45,542 nucleotides of DNA from Poteriospumella lacustris (GCA_008000375.1 SMOI01000257.1:1-45542); one strand, 5' to 3'. Positions 9,427-21,588 are shown, counted from the first letter of the stretch. The notes: generated from the sequence alone by a model not told the origin. Program-made: numbers and translations.

Positions 9427-9804
9427 CTACCAGTCGTCAAAAAAGGACTCATCGGGCTCAGAATGACAATCATGATCATAAATGTCCAAATAATTCGCTA
9501 AAGGACAGAGATTAGCGCACTTCCTTCATCCGCTGGAACACAACCAAAAGACAGACTTACGTATCCTCGGAGTGTTTGGAGCAGGCACACTAACAATCGT
9601 CCGGCAATAGATGTCGTCAATGGCCTTTGACCCTGACGCTAGCCAATCGTAAATATCTTTTCCCTGCAAATCTTTAATCAATAATGACAACTGTTGAGCG
9701 TCTGCTTGAACACCCACTGCTGCCAAAACATCAGTGACGTCCTCTTGCTTTGGCGACGAATTGCCACCCAAAACCAAAAGAACATACGCAGCAATATATT
9801 TCAT
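9427..9804 (-). CDS. ribosomal stalk protein P2-like, with a divergent C-terminus
   Basis: Two inferred exons, 9561-9804 and 9427-9497, separated by a 63-bp GT-AG intron (9498-9560), encode 104 residues. The N-terminal MKYIAAYVLLVLGGNSSP, then EDVTDVLAAVGV and LQGKDIYDWLASGSKAI, match the dimerisation domain of the eukaryotic 60S acidic protein P2. P2 pairs with P1 on the ribosomal stalk and helps recruit translation GTPases. The usual Ala-rich hinge and the near-invariant acidic tail ending DDDMGFGLFD are missing. Splicing as inferred gives a short tail ending SEPDESFFDDW, which is acidic with aromatic residues but different. If the splice site at 9519 were used instead, a different short tail would result. 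It may be a specialised paralogue rather than the main P2. The total length (104) is close to normal for P2. Confidence 0.8.
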
Positions 9805-12800
9805 TCTCCAAGGGACTCACGAATATGTCCAACAACGGGAGAATAAATGATTAGCAGAGCAGTCCGTTCTGTAGTTTTCCAGTGATGATGATATCCACAG
9901 GAGGAAAACAAGAAGAAAAAAGTAGAGGCGCTGCTGCTGGGAACAAGGTTGAAATGCTACCGACAGACGTTGGGTCTCCTTTGGAGGGCGTCTCTGTAAT
10001 TTCCACTCCCTTCAGTGGCTGCGACTCGAAATGGTCATTAATTAACTACGGACCAGACTGCCTGTTCGTCCGCTCCACATCAATTTCACATCAATAGATC
10101 GAAATCTTCTTGGTTGGTTGTTTTCAATCGTAAGTTACAGTTGATGGTCAGTTCGTTCAACAAGTTGACATTTTTATCGTCTATTTTCTCTACAGTTTTA
10201 TCTTGATACGTTTTTGTTTTCAACCGCCCAAACAACCAGTGTACAAACAAACCATGAGGATATCTTCTTTCTTGAATCGATGACCGTTCAAGACGAAATC
10301 ATCCTTACCACACGACACAACGAATACATCAAATCAAGCGAAAGAAGACTCGATACTTTCTTCTTTTTCTTTCCTTTCTTCCTGCCCACAATCAGCACAT
10401 CAGTGCCATCTTTCATACTAATGATAAGCATATTAATAGCGCCAAGACACAGATCGAGTAACACCTAAAACCAATACAAAGAAGAAAAGAATGATTGAGT
10501 GGACAGTCTCCGGAACAGCACCACAAGGGGGGAGCGCTTCCGCCAGGCGACTGCGGAAACTGACAAATGAAAGATAGGCGAAGAAGCAGATCAAGGCAGA
10601 GAAGCCAACGCTACCGCATGCAGTCGATTGATGAGCGCAGCTTCGCCACCAGACCTGTCTTGTGGTACGGCCTAAAAAAAAAAACGGCGACAACGATATG
10701 CGAGAGAGATCGCTCAGGACGCGTGTAGGAGGAGGAGGAGGCACGGGAAACTACAGCACATCCCTCCATCCACCCCCACATCTCTCTCGCCGCGGGACGA
10801 TTTACGCACAACACACCCGAGTGGATTCACAGATGAAGGGACAACTCACGCTGCTTTCCTTCACGTGCAACGTGATCCACCGGTGCGACAGGGTAATGAT
10901 CCTCGAACGAATGCTGAGGAGAAGGAATGACGAGAGAGCAGAGAGGTTGCGAAAGGAGTGGGAGAAGGAGAAGAGAAACACAGGCGATCACATTGGCAGA
11001 CAAGAGAAGTCAACGTACGAGAGATCAGACGTATAGTCGCACTGTGAACGTTAAATGGAACCAAACGATGAAATCAAAACCCGAACAGCGCCGTTTGTGT
11101 CATCTCATCCACCGATGATGAATGCGGTCGACGCAGACAAGGTCAAATGAGCGCGCAAACAGGAGGTTAGCCAAGAGTATGAAAGGGGATGGGGTGGGAG
11201 GGGTAATAATGTTGGCATCAACACGGAGAACCGCAAATGCAGGAAACTAAAAGAACAAAACAAAACAATCTCTTCAACGATTTGCAAGCTACACCCGTTT
11301 AACAGATGAGCACACGACGCGCTGAAGAAAGGAGAAGAAGAGCAGCATCGGAAGTGCAAGCAATGACTGCAAATTCAGCAAATTGAGTGGGAGACAGCAA
11401 CGACGAGACAGGAGCCAACGCAGAGACTTTCCACAATGCTGGGTAAACCAAACAGACGTTGGTGGTGCTGATGATATGCACACGGCAATGAACAATGACG
11501 TCAAGGGGGAGGGGGAGAAACTCTAGGCAATCCAATTCAACAACAATTCTTGCCACAGAGATTCGGTGAAGCGGTCGACACGGTCCGGGGCGATTGGTTG
11601 TCTCGGGCTTGGCCAACGTGGCACACGCAGGACACCGCAGGACAGGGCTTCACCAATGATGTTGGCGCTGAACACTTAAAAGCTTTCGATAGAAAACCAA
11701 TGGACATCGTAAAAAGAAATGGATACACACGTGACGCTCTCCACAGGGCTATGAGCCATGGGCCATGGGAGGAACAGAGAGATATTGATGGTCGCGGATG
11801 TTGAAAGAAGCGAAGGACACGGATTGCTGATGCAGAGTGCCCCATCTGTAAACGTAGCATCCACGCGGGACCATAAACGTGATGGCGATTGTGCGAGGAC
11901 GGGGATGAAAAAGGAGAGGGAGAAAGGAGCATTGCACACGTCCAAGAAGAACGTGGGGAGTGGGTGGGGTGGAAGAACTTCAATACACTACAAGTACAAC
12001 TGACGATCGGTTCGTATGAAGGAGAAACAAGGTTATGGCGGATGTTGATGTACGCAAACGAGAGCCCGGAGATCGATGGGAGGGGGATGGGGCGACCGTT
12101 GATGCTGAGAAGAGATGTAGGTAGAGAGGGGGGCAAAAGACGACGAGAGGGGATTGTGTGGGAGCAATGGCGAGAAACGGAGAGAGGATGGAGGCGACAT
12201 ACGACAACGACAGAGGGAGCAAGCAAATCAACAGCGGCAAGCATAACCACAGTACACACAGACAAACACATCTATCGACAACGAGACTCAACGACTGCCT
12301 CACAGCTTCGGTAGCGAGGTAGGCAAACCGCCATAATGATGGAACGTAGGTAGGTGTACGATGCGAATGAATCATTGGAAGAAACAATCGCCACGAAAGA
12401 AAGAAAAAAGCACAAATACACAACGACTACGGGCAAACTGGTGTGACGTGACAGAGGATTCAAGGGACTGGAAAGACTTATACCCCCTATTCTCTTCATC
12501 ATCGCAGACGAGGAAAGAGGGATGGATACCATTCGCAAGTCCGCACCCGGACATCATGCCCTTGTGTGCACTCTTCTTACTTTCTACTGCTTATTTTTTT
12601 TGGGGGGGGGGGTTTCGGTGACCTGACAAAGGCCCGAGGATCCCTTGACAGTTTCACATGTTCTTCGCACGAAAAGAAACAAACATTAACTGGGATATCA
12701 ACGAATTTAGGATGTCTCCCCTGATGCCACAGCGCCGATGAAACCAAACACCCGCATCAAACAGCGAACAAGCAATCGCCTTTGCCCTCGAGTACTTTCA

Positions 12801-14070
12801 TCGTCAAGACTAACACGACAGGTGACGATCGAGGACGGGACAAAGAAACCGAAGGAAGGTAAAAAGGATCGACAGCGACAGGCGACAGGCGAAGACGATG
12901 AGGGGAAATGTGAGAGAGTGATGCAAAACAGGGGTGACTAAAAATAGTAATGCGTCAAATAATCGATGAAACCAAAGGAGACCACACAGACTAGAAAGAC
13001 AATGGTATCATCAGCATCAATCATTTGATACCCTTGATGCTGATGATACCATCCTCTTTCTGCGTCTGTATTGATAGTGATAAGGAGGTCTCACCAGAGG
13101 AGCAAAAACAGAGAAAACTAACAGACATCGTCCGCATCATTACTAAACGTGTATCTCCTCAACAGTGCCATCATCGCGGATAGGATACACTGAGGAGAGA
13201 AATACTGAGGCACACAAGACAGAACGCACCAAGTGATGCATCCTGGATCCCGCGAGCGAAAACGGACGATCGATCATCGATAAGTGAGAGGTGATGGAAG
13301 AGGAAGTGCCGACATCGAGGCCGCACTTCACATGTGGTGACGTCCAGGACGAGGATGACCGGTGTATAGAGGACACGCGGCCCAGTGAGGGAACTGCGCC
13401 GTGCGATCTGATGACGGAACAAGCCATCCTTCACATGGGCAATACCCCCCTCCTCCATAGACACACACAACTACTACAGTGGATAAACGAGCGAGAGTAA
13501 ACCGTCACCGAAGGAAGTGGATGCACGAGAGAGACGGTGAAACCACACCACAAGGAAGGAAGAGAACCACAAAAACAACACCAAACAAAACAAATACGCA
13601 CAACGACAAGTGTCCAATCAAGCAAGCGCAAGCAAGCAGAAGAAACCAAAGAAATAATCAACGAATCCTCTGATGTTGGCAGTCAACGTAGAGAGGCAGC
13701 ATGTGGTCGACACTACGACAGAGATATCAATGAAAAAACCAAGCAAACACGACGCACATCGCCATCGCGAACGTATCGATTAACGTACAATTGGAGAGCA
13801 AACTACGAAAACACCAACGCGAAAGCATTTGTGAGAGCGAACGAGAAGAACATACAACATGGTGTGTTTCTTCCCTGCATCCGAAAGGAAGCGATGATAC
13901 TAATGGGCACATTGTACGAGGTGCAGGAACGTTTTGGGAGAAACGGCACTGCACCGATACAGACGCACGAAAAGAGATTAAACAAAAAGGGGGAAGGGGA
14001 GAAAACCAATCGAAATGGGGAGGGGGGATAGAGTACAAACCAACCATGTGAAGGCGCTTTCCGCCCACGG
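9805..14070. other. 4.2 kb region without a convincing gene, T-poor on the + strand
   Basis: Between the P2-like start and the TMEM184 stop I find no ORF with recognisable similarity or splice-consistent structure. Open frames at 9882-10097 (starts ATG, MMMISTGGKQEEKSRG) and 10214-10468 might be a small divergent gene beside P2, but support is weak. From about 10.45 kb the + strand is strongly A/G-rich and T-poor, so the minus-strand open frames are long Ser/Pro/Leu-rich shadows (for example 11537-12271). Homopolymers include A11 near 10674 and G11 at 12602-12612. A perfect hairpin lies at 13002-13052. The region may contain long UTRs or noncoding transcripts; nothing in the sequence proves this. 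Confidence 0.5.
13002..13052. repeat. perfect 19-bp inverted repeat with 13-nt loop
   Basis: The left arm 13002-13020 (ATGGTATCATCAGCATCAA) is the exact reverse complement of 13034-13052. The loop is 13021-13033. Transcripts from either strand would fold into a 19-bp stem. It lies in a region with no gene. Its size is smaller than a typical plant or animal microRNA precursor but would suit a small hairpin RNA, a cruciform site or the remnant of a mobile element. Confidence 0.9.
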
Positions 14071-15486
14071 CTATTGCGGATCGTAGGACAACAACCGGAA
14101 TATGTCGTGAAGGAAAAACACCTTCTCCACAAAGGAATAGAAACTAAGCGGTTTGTTCTCTGCTCGTGCAACAGCCGCCAAAATACCAGCGCCTGTTTTG
14201 AGCCGTTTCATGTCCGCCTTGACCTTGCCACTCACATTCGATAGATATTGATTGGAACGTGCTTTCGCCGGCAATGTCAAAGGTGGGACAATGGCTGGAA
14301 CAATAGGTGCCTTCAAGGGTGGGGCCGCTTCGAAATCGAAATCATACACAGCATCCGGATGCACATTGATGATGCGCTCGTCGAGGGGTTTCTTCTTCAC
14401 GGATTTTACCACTCCGGCTTCAATGTCTGCAGCAGAATTCAATGAACTTGCTGTGATCGACAAAGAACCGCGAAGGGGACCATTCTTGGAGCTGCTACTC
14501 GCCGTCGAAGGGAGAATACTGGACTTCGGATGCTGAATGTCCCATGCATGAAGCACCAAGTACGGTAGAGCGAACGCCAAAAAGATGATGAGCATCAGGA
14601 TGACTACAAAAGACGGCGAACATTAAAAAAAGACTCCCCACGATTGGACATTATCGATTCACTTACCTAGTCGAATTTCGCTTCGCCGTGCGCGCTCATC
14701 ATCCACCGAAAATACATTCAGCCGCAAACCCCACAATATTGTACTCCGAGCTGCAAGATTACCCACCAAAATAACACTCATCAAGCAAAACCGAGAAATT
14801 CCTCTCAACGGTTTAAGCTGTTTTCGAGCGGAGTAGTCTGCACACAACGTTTGAGGGACGAGTCAGTCACAACACGTGGGCAGGACGACAGAGGGGACTC
14901 GTCACTTACATAATTGAGACACCATGCGAATCCCGCGGAAATAAATGATTATTGATATGAGATGAAAAACAATGCCGACAGCGATTCCCAATTGTCCCGC
15001 GAACAAGGAGCACATGACAGTGATGAGGACGAAAATCGGCCGAAGAAGAAATTGCATCCGTATTGAACGACATACTGTGCTGTATCGTAGTTCTACGTTA
15101 TCCATTTCTTCTGAAAGTTTACTGCTGTTGGGAGTTTCTGCGGCAGTGAGGAGTAATTGATCCAAGAAAGGGTTGACCCCGCCGCAGGACTCCACCATAA
15201 TTGCGAAGAAACTCAACAACGAGTAAGCTTCCACAAAACAGCAAGGTATCTCCATTAAAATAAACGCGGTCGATGAATTTATTGATAGGTACAGGAACAG
15301 GGCGCATGCTGGGAGGTACAACGCAAACCTCAGATCTAATATTGTTATTCGAGTAATGAGCTCACTCGCATTTATTCGCATGAACCGCCATACGAGAAGT
15401 AAAAAATACACCGCGAAGAACGTCATCATTAACCCGAAGGCGAAAAACTGTGTGGATAAATTCTCGGGATTTTGAATTAGGGTCAT
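14071..15486 (-). CDS. TMEM184/OST-alpha family membrane protein
   Basis: Three inferred exons, 14910-15486, 14667-14837 and 14071-14603, with GT-AG introns of 72 and 63 bp, encode 426 residues; phases agree at both junctions. The start is the ATG at 15486. Seven hydrophobic segments are expected, as in the Solute_trans_a (DUF300) family. Diagnostic stretches are RFALYLPACALFLYLSINS, then EIPCCFVEAYSLLSFFAIMV followed by ESCGG, which corresponds to the conserved DCYEAYVIY.F...E.LGG region, and RPIFVLITVMCSLFAGQLG. The last third is a cytoplasmic tail rich in Ser, Pro and Lys. Animal OST-alpha exports bile acids and steroids; plant LAZARUS1 and TMEM184 proteins act at vacuolar or endosomal membranes. 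The substrate here is unknown. It is divergent with SKI2 over a 636-bp spacer. Confidence 0.85.
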
Positions 15487-16122
15487 GATTTTATTTTTCG
15501 GCGACTGCTGATTCAAAGGGTAAAGTACTTTGGATTTTCCATACTGGAACACCGACACGGCGAAAAAGCAAGGATGATAAAATAGTTACGCACAGAGGAG
15601 CAAATCTCTGGAGTGTTCGATTTAAAGTCTGTGTGAAACGAAGAAGATCGTAGCTAATAAAACGGACAAGAAACTTGGTCGAATGCAGGTCGTTGGTCGT
15701 AGGTCGTCGGGCCGTGTCAACACAACTGCACCTCCGCACCTCCGCGCCTCTTCGCAACACGCATCGTGGGTTGTGTGCTCTGCGTTGGCCGCACCAGCCA
15801 TCTTCAAGAAGGCATCAGCAGTCATCAGGTCATCAGTCCGTTCAGATCGTCAACCGCGACATCACGGACGGACAGAAGAGACAAAACAAAAAGAGGGCCA
15901 AGTTTATCGTCGAATCCTTCGCCCTGTTTCCCTTGCCATGCGCCCCATGCCACGACTTTTCCTCGTTATCCTCTCTCTCACTCAACCGGGCATCAAAAGG
16001 GTCTTCTCCCACTTGAGCATTTGGAGGGATTCACAATCCTTTCTCTTTGATTTTCGATAGAAAGATTTTAGTTGATCTATTCAATAGTCATTTTTTCTTT
16101 TTGATTGTTGTGAGACGAAATA
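15487..16122. other. divergent promoter region, TMEM184-like and SKI2
   Basis: About 640 bp between divergently transcribed genes, presumably both promoters and 5' UTRs. Overlapping open frames on both strands at 15622-16060 resemble nothing. The stretch 16063-16110, just before the SKI2 ATG, is T-rich on the + strand. Confidence 0.55.
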
Positions 16123-19100
16123 ATGGATCCTGCCCCTGAATCCGAGCCCATTGCGTCTTCGTCACAAAACGAGGATGTCATTGTTGCCATCAATGAAAAT
16201 GGCGAAGAAGTTGTCGTGGAGTTTGAGGAGCCCATTGATTTTGGCCACTTTGACGAGTATGAACTGTCCTATGTTGTGCAGCAGCGCATAGCGGCGAAAG
16301 CTGCGGCGACTAGCAGCGTCATTACACCGGAAATGAAGCGACAGCACGCCAAGGAAACGATGGCTAGCATTGAAAGTATTTTGAACTTCAAGGAAGATGA
16401 GCCAGAACTGGCGAAGATGGAGGAGTTTTATCGGTCGGCCTTACAAATGAAGATGCAAGACGCACTGATTCCCAGCGAAGCTACTGACGGTGACGCCGAG
16501 TCGGTACAAGAGTCTGAAGGCAGTGCTAAGTCTGCTGCCACTCCAGCTACTAGTGCTGCCACTACCAAGGTTGACACTGGTCCAGTCAAATGGGTGGATA
16601 CGGCGAAGCTGCACACCAAAGTCTTCGATGCGCTTCGTCCCAACTTGGCATTGGAATACCCGTTCGAATTGGATGATTTCCAAAAGCAAGCTGTCATGCG
16701 CCTGGAGAAGCGTGAGCACGTGTTTGTTGCAGCCCATACATCGGCAGGTAAAACGGTAGTTGCCGAGTACGCGATAGCCTTGGCCCTGAAGAATAACTCT
16801 CGTGCGGTCTATACCTCGCCAATCAAAGCGTTGTCGAATCAAAAGTATCGCGATTTCACTGAAAAATTCGGAGCAGAGAATGTGGGTATTGTCACGGGTG
16901 ACGTGAGCGTGAATCCTAAGGCGCAATGCTTGATCGTGACTACTGAAATCTTCCGTTCGATGTTGTACAAGGGCGCCGACACCGTCCGAGACATCGAATT
17001 CGTGATCTTTGACGAAGTCCATTATGTCAATGATGCCGAACGTGGTGTGGTGTGGGAAGAAGTGATCATTATGCTCCCTGAGAAGATTACGTTGATTTTC
17101 TTATCCGCGACCACTCCGAATGCGGCGGAGTTTTCAGATTGGATTGGGCGAACCAAGCGTCACAAGGTCTACCTGATTACGACCGACAAGCGTCCAGTAC
17201 CACTACAGCATTACATTTATCATGACCAGGAAATGTACCGTGTGTTGGATGGATCTACGAAGCAATTCAATGCGGCTGCGATTCAGCAGTGCATCAACAA
17301 GCAGAAGGAGAAGGCGAAGCCCAAGCCGATGAGTGCTGAGAATCAAAACATGAAAAACCAACGTATGCAAGAGAAAGCCAACATTGCCGCACAACGTGCA
17401 GGTGGGAACTCGGCGAAGGCGCAGCAGATCAAGCAACAAGTCTTTCAAAAGGACGCCAAGTTTCACAGCAAAGGTAGCGGTGGTGTGGCGCAGGGTGGTC
17501 CATCGAATCCGGCGGGTACGAAGCAGCAATGGTTGCAGTTGATTAAATTGTTGCAGGCTGGCGGCCGAGAAGCATCTGGTGGATTAGGAGAAGTATCCTT
17601 CGGTGTCGGCACCACGTCGACGGTGTTGACAGCGAAGGCACGTGCCGAGAAAGAAGCCCGCGAAGTGAAATACGAAGATTTGCCCGCCGATTTGCGTGCG
17701 AAAATCAGTAAGAAAGAGTACGAAAAAGAAGCGAGAGATGTGCGGGGATCTGAAGATGAACCGGAAAAGAATACAAATGGCTTGTTACCTGTCGTGGTCT
17801 TTTCGTTTTCCAAGAAAAAATGCGAAGAAATTGCGGATTACCTGAAGGGACAAGACTTTTTGACGTCGCAAGAGAAATCGGCCGTGGCGACCTTGTATTC
17901 CAGCATCATTACTCGCTTGAACCCCGATGATGCGGACTTACCACAAGTGCAACGTGTCTTTGAATGCTTACGACGGGGTATTGGTATTCATCACGGTGGA
18001 TTGTTACCCATTTTGAAAGAAACCGTCGAGATTTTGTTCTCTCAGAGCATTGTCAAGGTGCTGTTGGCCACCGAAACCTTTGCCATGGGTGTCAACATGC
18101 CTGCACGTGTGGTGATCTTCAATGGATGGAAGAAACATGATGGACGAGAACTACGAGAGTTGTTGTCGGGTGAATACATTCAAATGGCTGGGCGTGCAGG
18201 TCGCCGCGGATTGGATACGTTCGGAACGGTCATTTTAGCGGTCTGGGTCAACGATCCGCCGGAAGAATCCGCCGTTCGACGATTGTTAACGGGTCCTCCG
18301 ACAATTCTGTTGTCCAAATTCCGATTGCGGTACAATATGATTCTCAATTTGGTGCGTGTGAACAATTTGAGTGTCGCCGACATGATCAAACAGTCGTTCA
18401 CCGAGTTCGCCAGTCAAAAGATGTTGTCCTCGCACAACATCGTCCACAAATTGAAGAAATACGAAGAATACTCGACGTATTTGGAGGATCAACGGGTACG
18501 AGCACGTGAATTGCAGTCGTCGGAGTCGGCAGCGAGTGCTACGGCGATGGAGGAACAAGACCGTGTGGTGCAGTCGTTGGTGGATAAGTTGTACACGGCG
18601 CAATCCATGTCCTATCAGCAATTGGCGTATTTGATTCAGAAGAAGGCATCGGATTTGTCAACGGTTTTGTCCAAGGGCCGTCTCGTGTATGTGAATGTGG
18701 ATGCCTTGGTCGCTGCTCCGCGTTTGTTGGGTTTGCAAGAGCTGGGTCCTTGTTTTGCCGTCGTGTTGGCGGATCCTCCCACCGCGGAAGCTGCAAAACA
18801 AGCGAAACAAACCTCGTGGGGTGCAGCGAACAAGCCTGGAAGTCAAAAGCTATCTGCCGCCGCATTGGAACGCAAGGCACTCTTAGCAGGAATGAGCACG
18901 ATGAGTTCGAAGGAACCGGCGGCACCAACGACAAAGATTTCAGAGAAAACGGCGACAGTGTGGGTCATGCTCTTGTTGGATCATCCGCATCATGGATCCC
19001 CCGTCGATTGCAGTGACGAATTGACACCGACGTTGGATGCGAATAAACCCGCGACTCGTTATGGTTTCAGTGCGAGCCAAGAGTCGTTGCGGTATTTGGT

Positions 19101-20047
19101 CACGGAGATTGCCTTGCAAGATATCGCCTTCGTATTGGATGCCACGGTTCCTACGGCGGCGGTCGGTGGAGAAGAAGATTTACCCACCATCTGTGATGCT
19201 GCCCAAATGACAGTGGTCGGTAATATGTCGGACTTGACGCTCAAAGATTTGCGTAAAGAACGGGTGACGGATATTGACTTTGTCGATCGCCACGTGCGTC
19301 TGATGAGTCTCTGGAAGGATATCCTGCGGGTGGTGCCCTCCCTGTCGATCATTCCTTATTTCCCTCGTGAATTCACGTTGATGAACAAGAAAGCCATCGT
19401 CGGACGCAAGCTGGACATGATGAAACGCTGCATTTCGGATGAATCCTTGTCGTTGTTCCCTGATTTCCAACAGCGGTTGGGTATTTTGTCGTTTTTGGGG
19501 TATTTGGATCGGGACACGCAGACGATTACGACGAAGGGACGGGTGGCGTGCGAGTTGAATGCTTGTGACGAGTTGTTGGGCACCGAATATCTCTTTCACA
19601 ATGTGCTGGAACCTTTGAATCCACCTGAAGCTGTCGCGATGTTGTCGGCGTTGGTGTTCCAAGAGAAATCGGACAATGAGGATCAACTGACCACCCGCAT
19701 GGAGGTCGCACGAACGACCATGCGAACGATTTATGACCCAGTTGCAAGAGATCGAAGGTATTGAAATTGATGCGGATTCGAAACCACCGTTGAATTTTGG
19801 GTTGTGCGCGGTGGCGTATCAATGGGCTCGTGGTGTTGTCTTCAAGGATATCATGGCGATGACGCAGTTCCAAGAAGGAACCATTGTACGTGCCATTACA
19901 CGCTTGGATGAGCTCTGTCGTGATGTACAGAAGGCGGCACAGGTCATGGGCAATCCATCGTTGTATCGAAAGATGGAAGCTGCCTCACAATGCATCAAAC
20001 GTGATATTGTCTTTGCGGCCTCCTTGTACGTCAATGCGGAGGAATAA
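16123..20047 (+). CDS. SKI2: SKI2-type DExH RNA helicase, exosome cofactor (frameshift near the 3' end)
   Basis: About 1,307 residues in two overlapping frames: 16123 to about 19737 in frame 1 and about 19739 to 20047 in frame 2. SKI2 unwinds RNA and, with SKI3 and SKI8, feeds it to the cytoplasmic exosome for 3'-5' decay. Visible motifs: HTSAGKTVVAEYA (motif I, about residue 206), SPIKALSNQKYRDF, VTTEIFRSML, FDEVHYVND (DEVH box, about 296), FLSATTPNA (III, about 327), a Lys/Gln-rich insertion (about 390-455), VVFSFSKKKCEEIADYL, ATETFAMGVNMPARVVIF and YIQMAGRAGRRGLD (VI). DEVHYVND and WEEVIIMLP favour SKI2 over its nuclear relative MTR4. The C-terminal DSHCT domain ends RDIVFAASLY. Continuity needs a one-base skip at the CCC at 19737-19739; without it translation stops at 19762-19764 and the last 100 residues are lost. 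This is either a sequence error, a recent mutation or a +1 frameshift. No intron fits. Confidence 0.92.
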
Positions 20048-20642
20048 ACTGCTGTTTCTCTGTTCGTGGCTGGATACCAACTGCGACAATTTGTCGGTAA
20101 TACTACTTCAGAGATTTTCTCCTCCAAACTAAAACAAACAGCAAATGAATAGAGTCTTCATACAGCTTTTGAACCGAAATAGACCACGCCAGCCACATTG
20201 ATCGACTGCTGCGTGAATCCTCCTCATCTCAAGGCTTGCTTGCTTCAGATGTTCGTCAAAGAGTATAGTGTTGCCATGTTGTTGTTTATGTCTTCTTGAA
20301 GTTCATCGCACCTCTGCTGGGAACCGGACCGCATGTGGGCAAGAGGGGTGTGAAGCAGCGGAGGAGGAGAGTACCGCCGCACGGAAAGTTTTGGGGTCGA
20401 TTTCCGGGAAACACCGGCCACATGGTGACGAATCCGGAATTTTCGGAACCGTCACCGAGAATGTTGCTGCTGTTGTGTGGCTGTTTCTTTCCGCGCGTCT
20501 CGTCTACTCGTCGTCGTCTTTGTCGAAGATGACGGCTCCAATGGATCGAGTCGTTGGTGGCTTGAATGAATCTTCTCAAGGTATCGACCGGTTCACATTC
20601 ATATCGACAAACCTGAGACATACTCTCGACACTCAATTAAAA
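20048..20642. other. intergenic spacer, promoter of cytochrome b5
   Basis: About 595 bp between SKI2 and cytochrome b5, both on the + strand. Open frames on both strands (20268-20696 and 20286-20636) overlap the start of cytochrome b5 and show no family similarity. No repeat or RNA gene is seen. Confidence 0.5.
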
Positions 20643-21256
20643 ATGGCCAGTGAAAAGAAGATCTACACCGCGGAAGATGTTGCTCAGGTAAATTGATATG
20701 GATTTAAATGACAGATGATAAGTACAGAGCGATCATGTCGGGTACTCGTCGTTTTGTATGTAGCACAACAAGGAATCTGACTGCTGGATCATTGTTGGAA
20801 ACGAGAAGAATGGTAAGTGTGTGTTTTGTGTCGCTGTCATTAGTTGCCATATCAATGTTTACGCGAACACTGTTTTTTTTTTAGGCGGTCCTAAGGTGTA
20901 CGATGTCTCCAAGTACTTGAATGATCACCCTGGAGGACCTGAGATCATCATGGACTTTGCTGGTGAGTTCAAGTCTTGTTCCTCGTCTCAGAAGGACAGT
21001 CTGGTTTACGTTTCTTTGCTCATGTTTAGGCAAGGATGCTGATGCCATGTTCGAAGACATCGGTCACTCCACCACTGCTCGCCAGCAATTGGCCAAGCTT
21101 TACATTGGTGACTTGAAGTATGACGAAGCTGCTGCTAAGGCTGCTGCTAAGAAGAAGGCCGAGGAGGTCCAGTCTCGTGGTGGCTTGAACCCCTTCGCCG
21201 TTCTGTTGTTGCTTATTGCCATCGCGGTCGGTTATTACTTCTCCCAACAAAAGTAG
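20643..21256 (+). CDS. cytochrome b5, tail-anchored
   Basis: Four exons, 20643-20687, 20764-20812, 20885-20962 and 21030-21256, joined by GT-AG introns of 76, 72 and 67 bp, encode 132 residues. Phases match at every junction (0, 1, 1). The haem-binding fold is clear: HNKESDCWIIVGN, VYDVSKYLNDHPGG with the first axial His in HPGG, and FEDIGHSTTARQQL with the second axial His in GHS. After the domain comes a Lys/Ala-rich linker and a C-terminal hydrophobic helix (NPFAVLLLLIAIAVGYYF) followed by SQQK, typical of ER or outer mitochondrial tail anchors. It is an electron carrier for desaturases, P450 enzymes and related ER reactions. Length equals the family norm (about 130). The small first exons are an example of the short exons seen elsewhere in the window. 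Confidence 0.96.
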
Positions 21257-21588
21257 ATGCTTAGAATTATTGCATAGGAGCGCCTTAGCACATTTCCAAT
21301 TTTGACTTCACCCTCTTCCTGTCGCTTTCGTTGCGCGCGGCCATAAGCCCCATGTATATAAATGGTAGCGGTCACCAAACTTCACTTGCCCCCCCCCCTC
21401 GGAAGGGAAGATCAACGTCTTTTCTTTTCAGCTATGTGAGTAGGACATGACGTGACCAAACCCATCGACAGATTTACCCTTGTTGGCGTTTCGGTACCAC
21501 ACATGTCCACAACGCGACTCACTTCGTTCATACGGATGGTTTCCACGACTTATATACAAGAAACGAACAACAACAATACAACAGACTA
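21257..21588. other. convergent intergenic spacer
   Basis: About 330 bp between cytochrome b5 (+) and NDUFAF5 (-), presumably both 3' UTRs. It contains a TATATAAAT stretch near 21354 and a C10 run at 21389-21398. Open frames here (from 21452) are shadows of the last NDUFAF5 exon. Confidence 0.5.

Noticed and set aside
9210-9479. Hydrophobic minus-strand frame next to the P2-like gene, considered as a fused membrane domain
   Set aside because: The phase of the inferred splice reads another frame that ends in a short acidic tail and gives a normal P2 length.
11537-12271. Minus-strand open frame of 244 codons
   Set aside because: Ser/Pro/Leu/His-rich translation typical of a purine-rich opposite strand lacking stops; no domain, no consistent splice structure.
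13537-14031. Plus-strand open frame of 164 codons
   Set aside because: Lys/Glu/Arg/Thr/Asn-rich low-complexity translation caused by the T-poor composition, which removes stop codons containing T.
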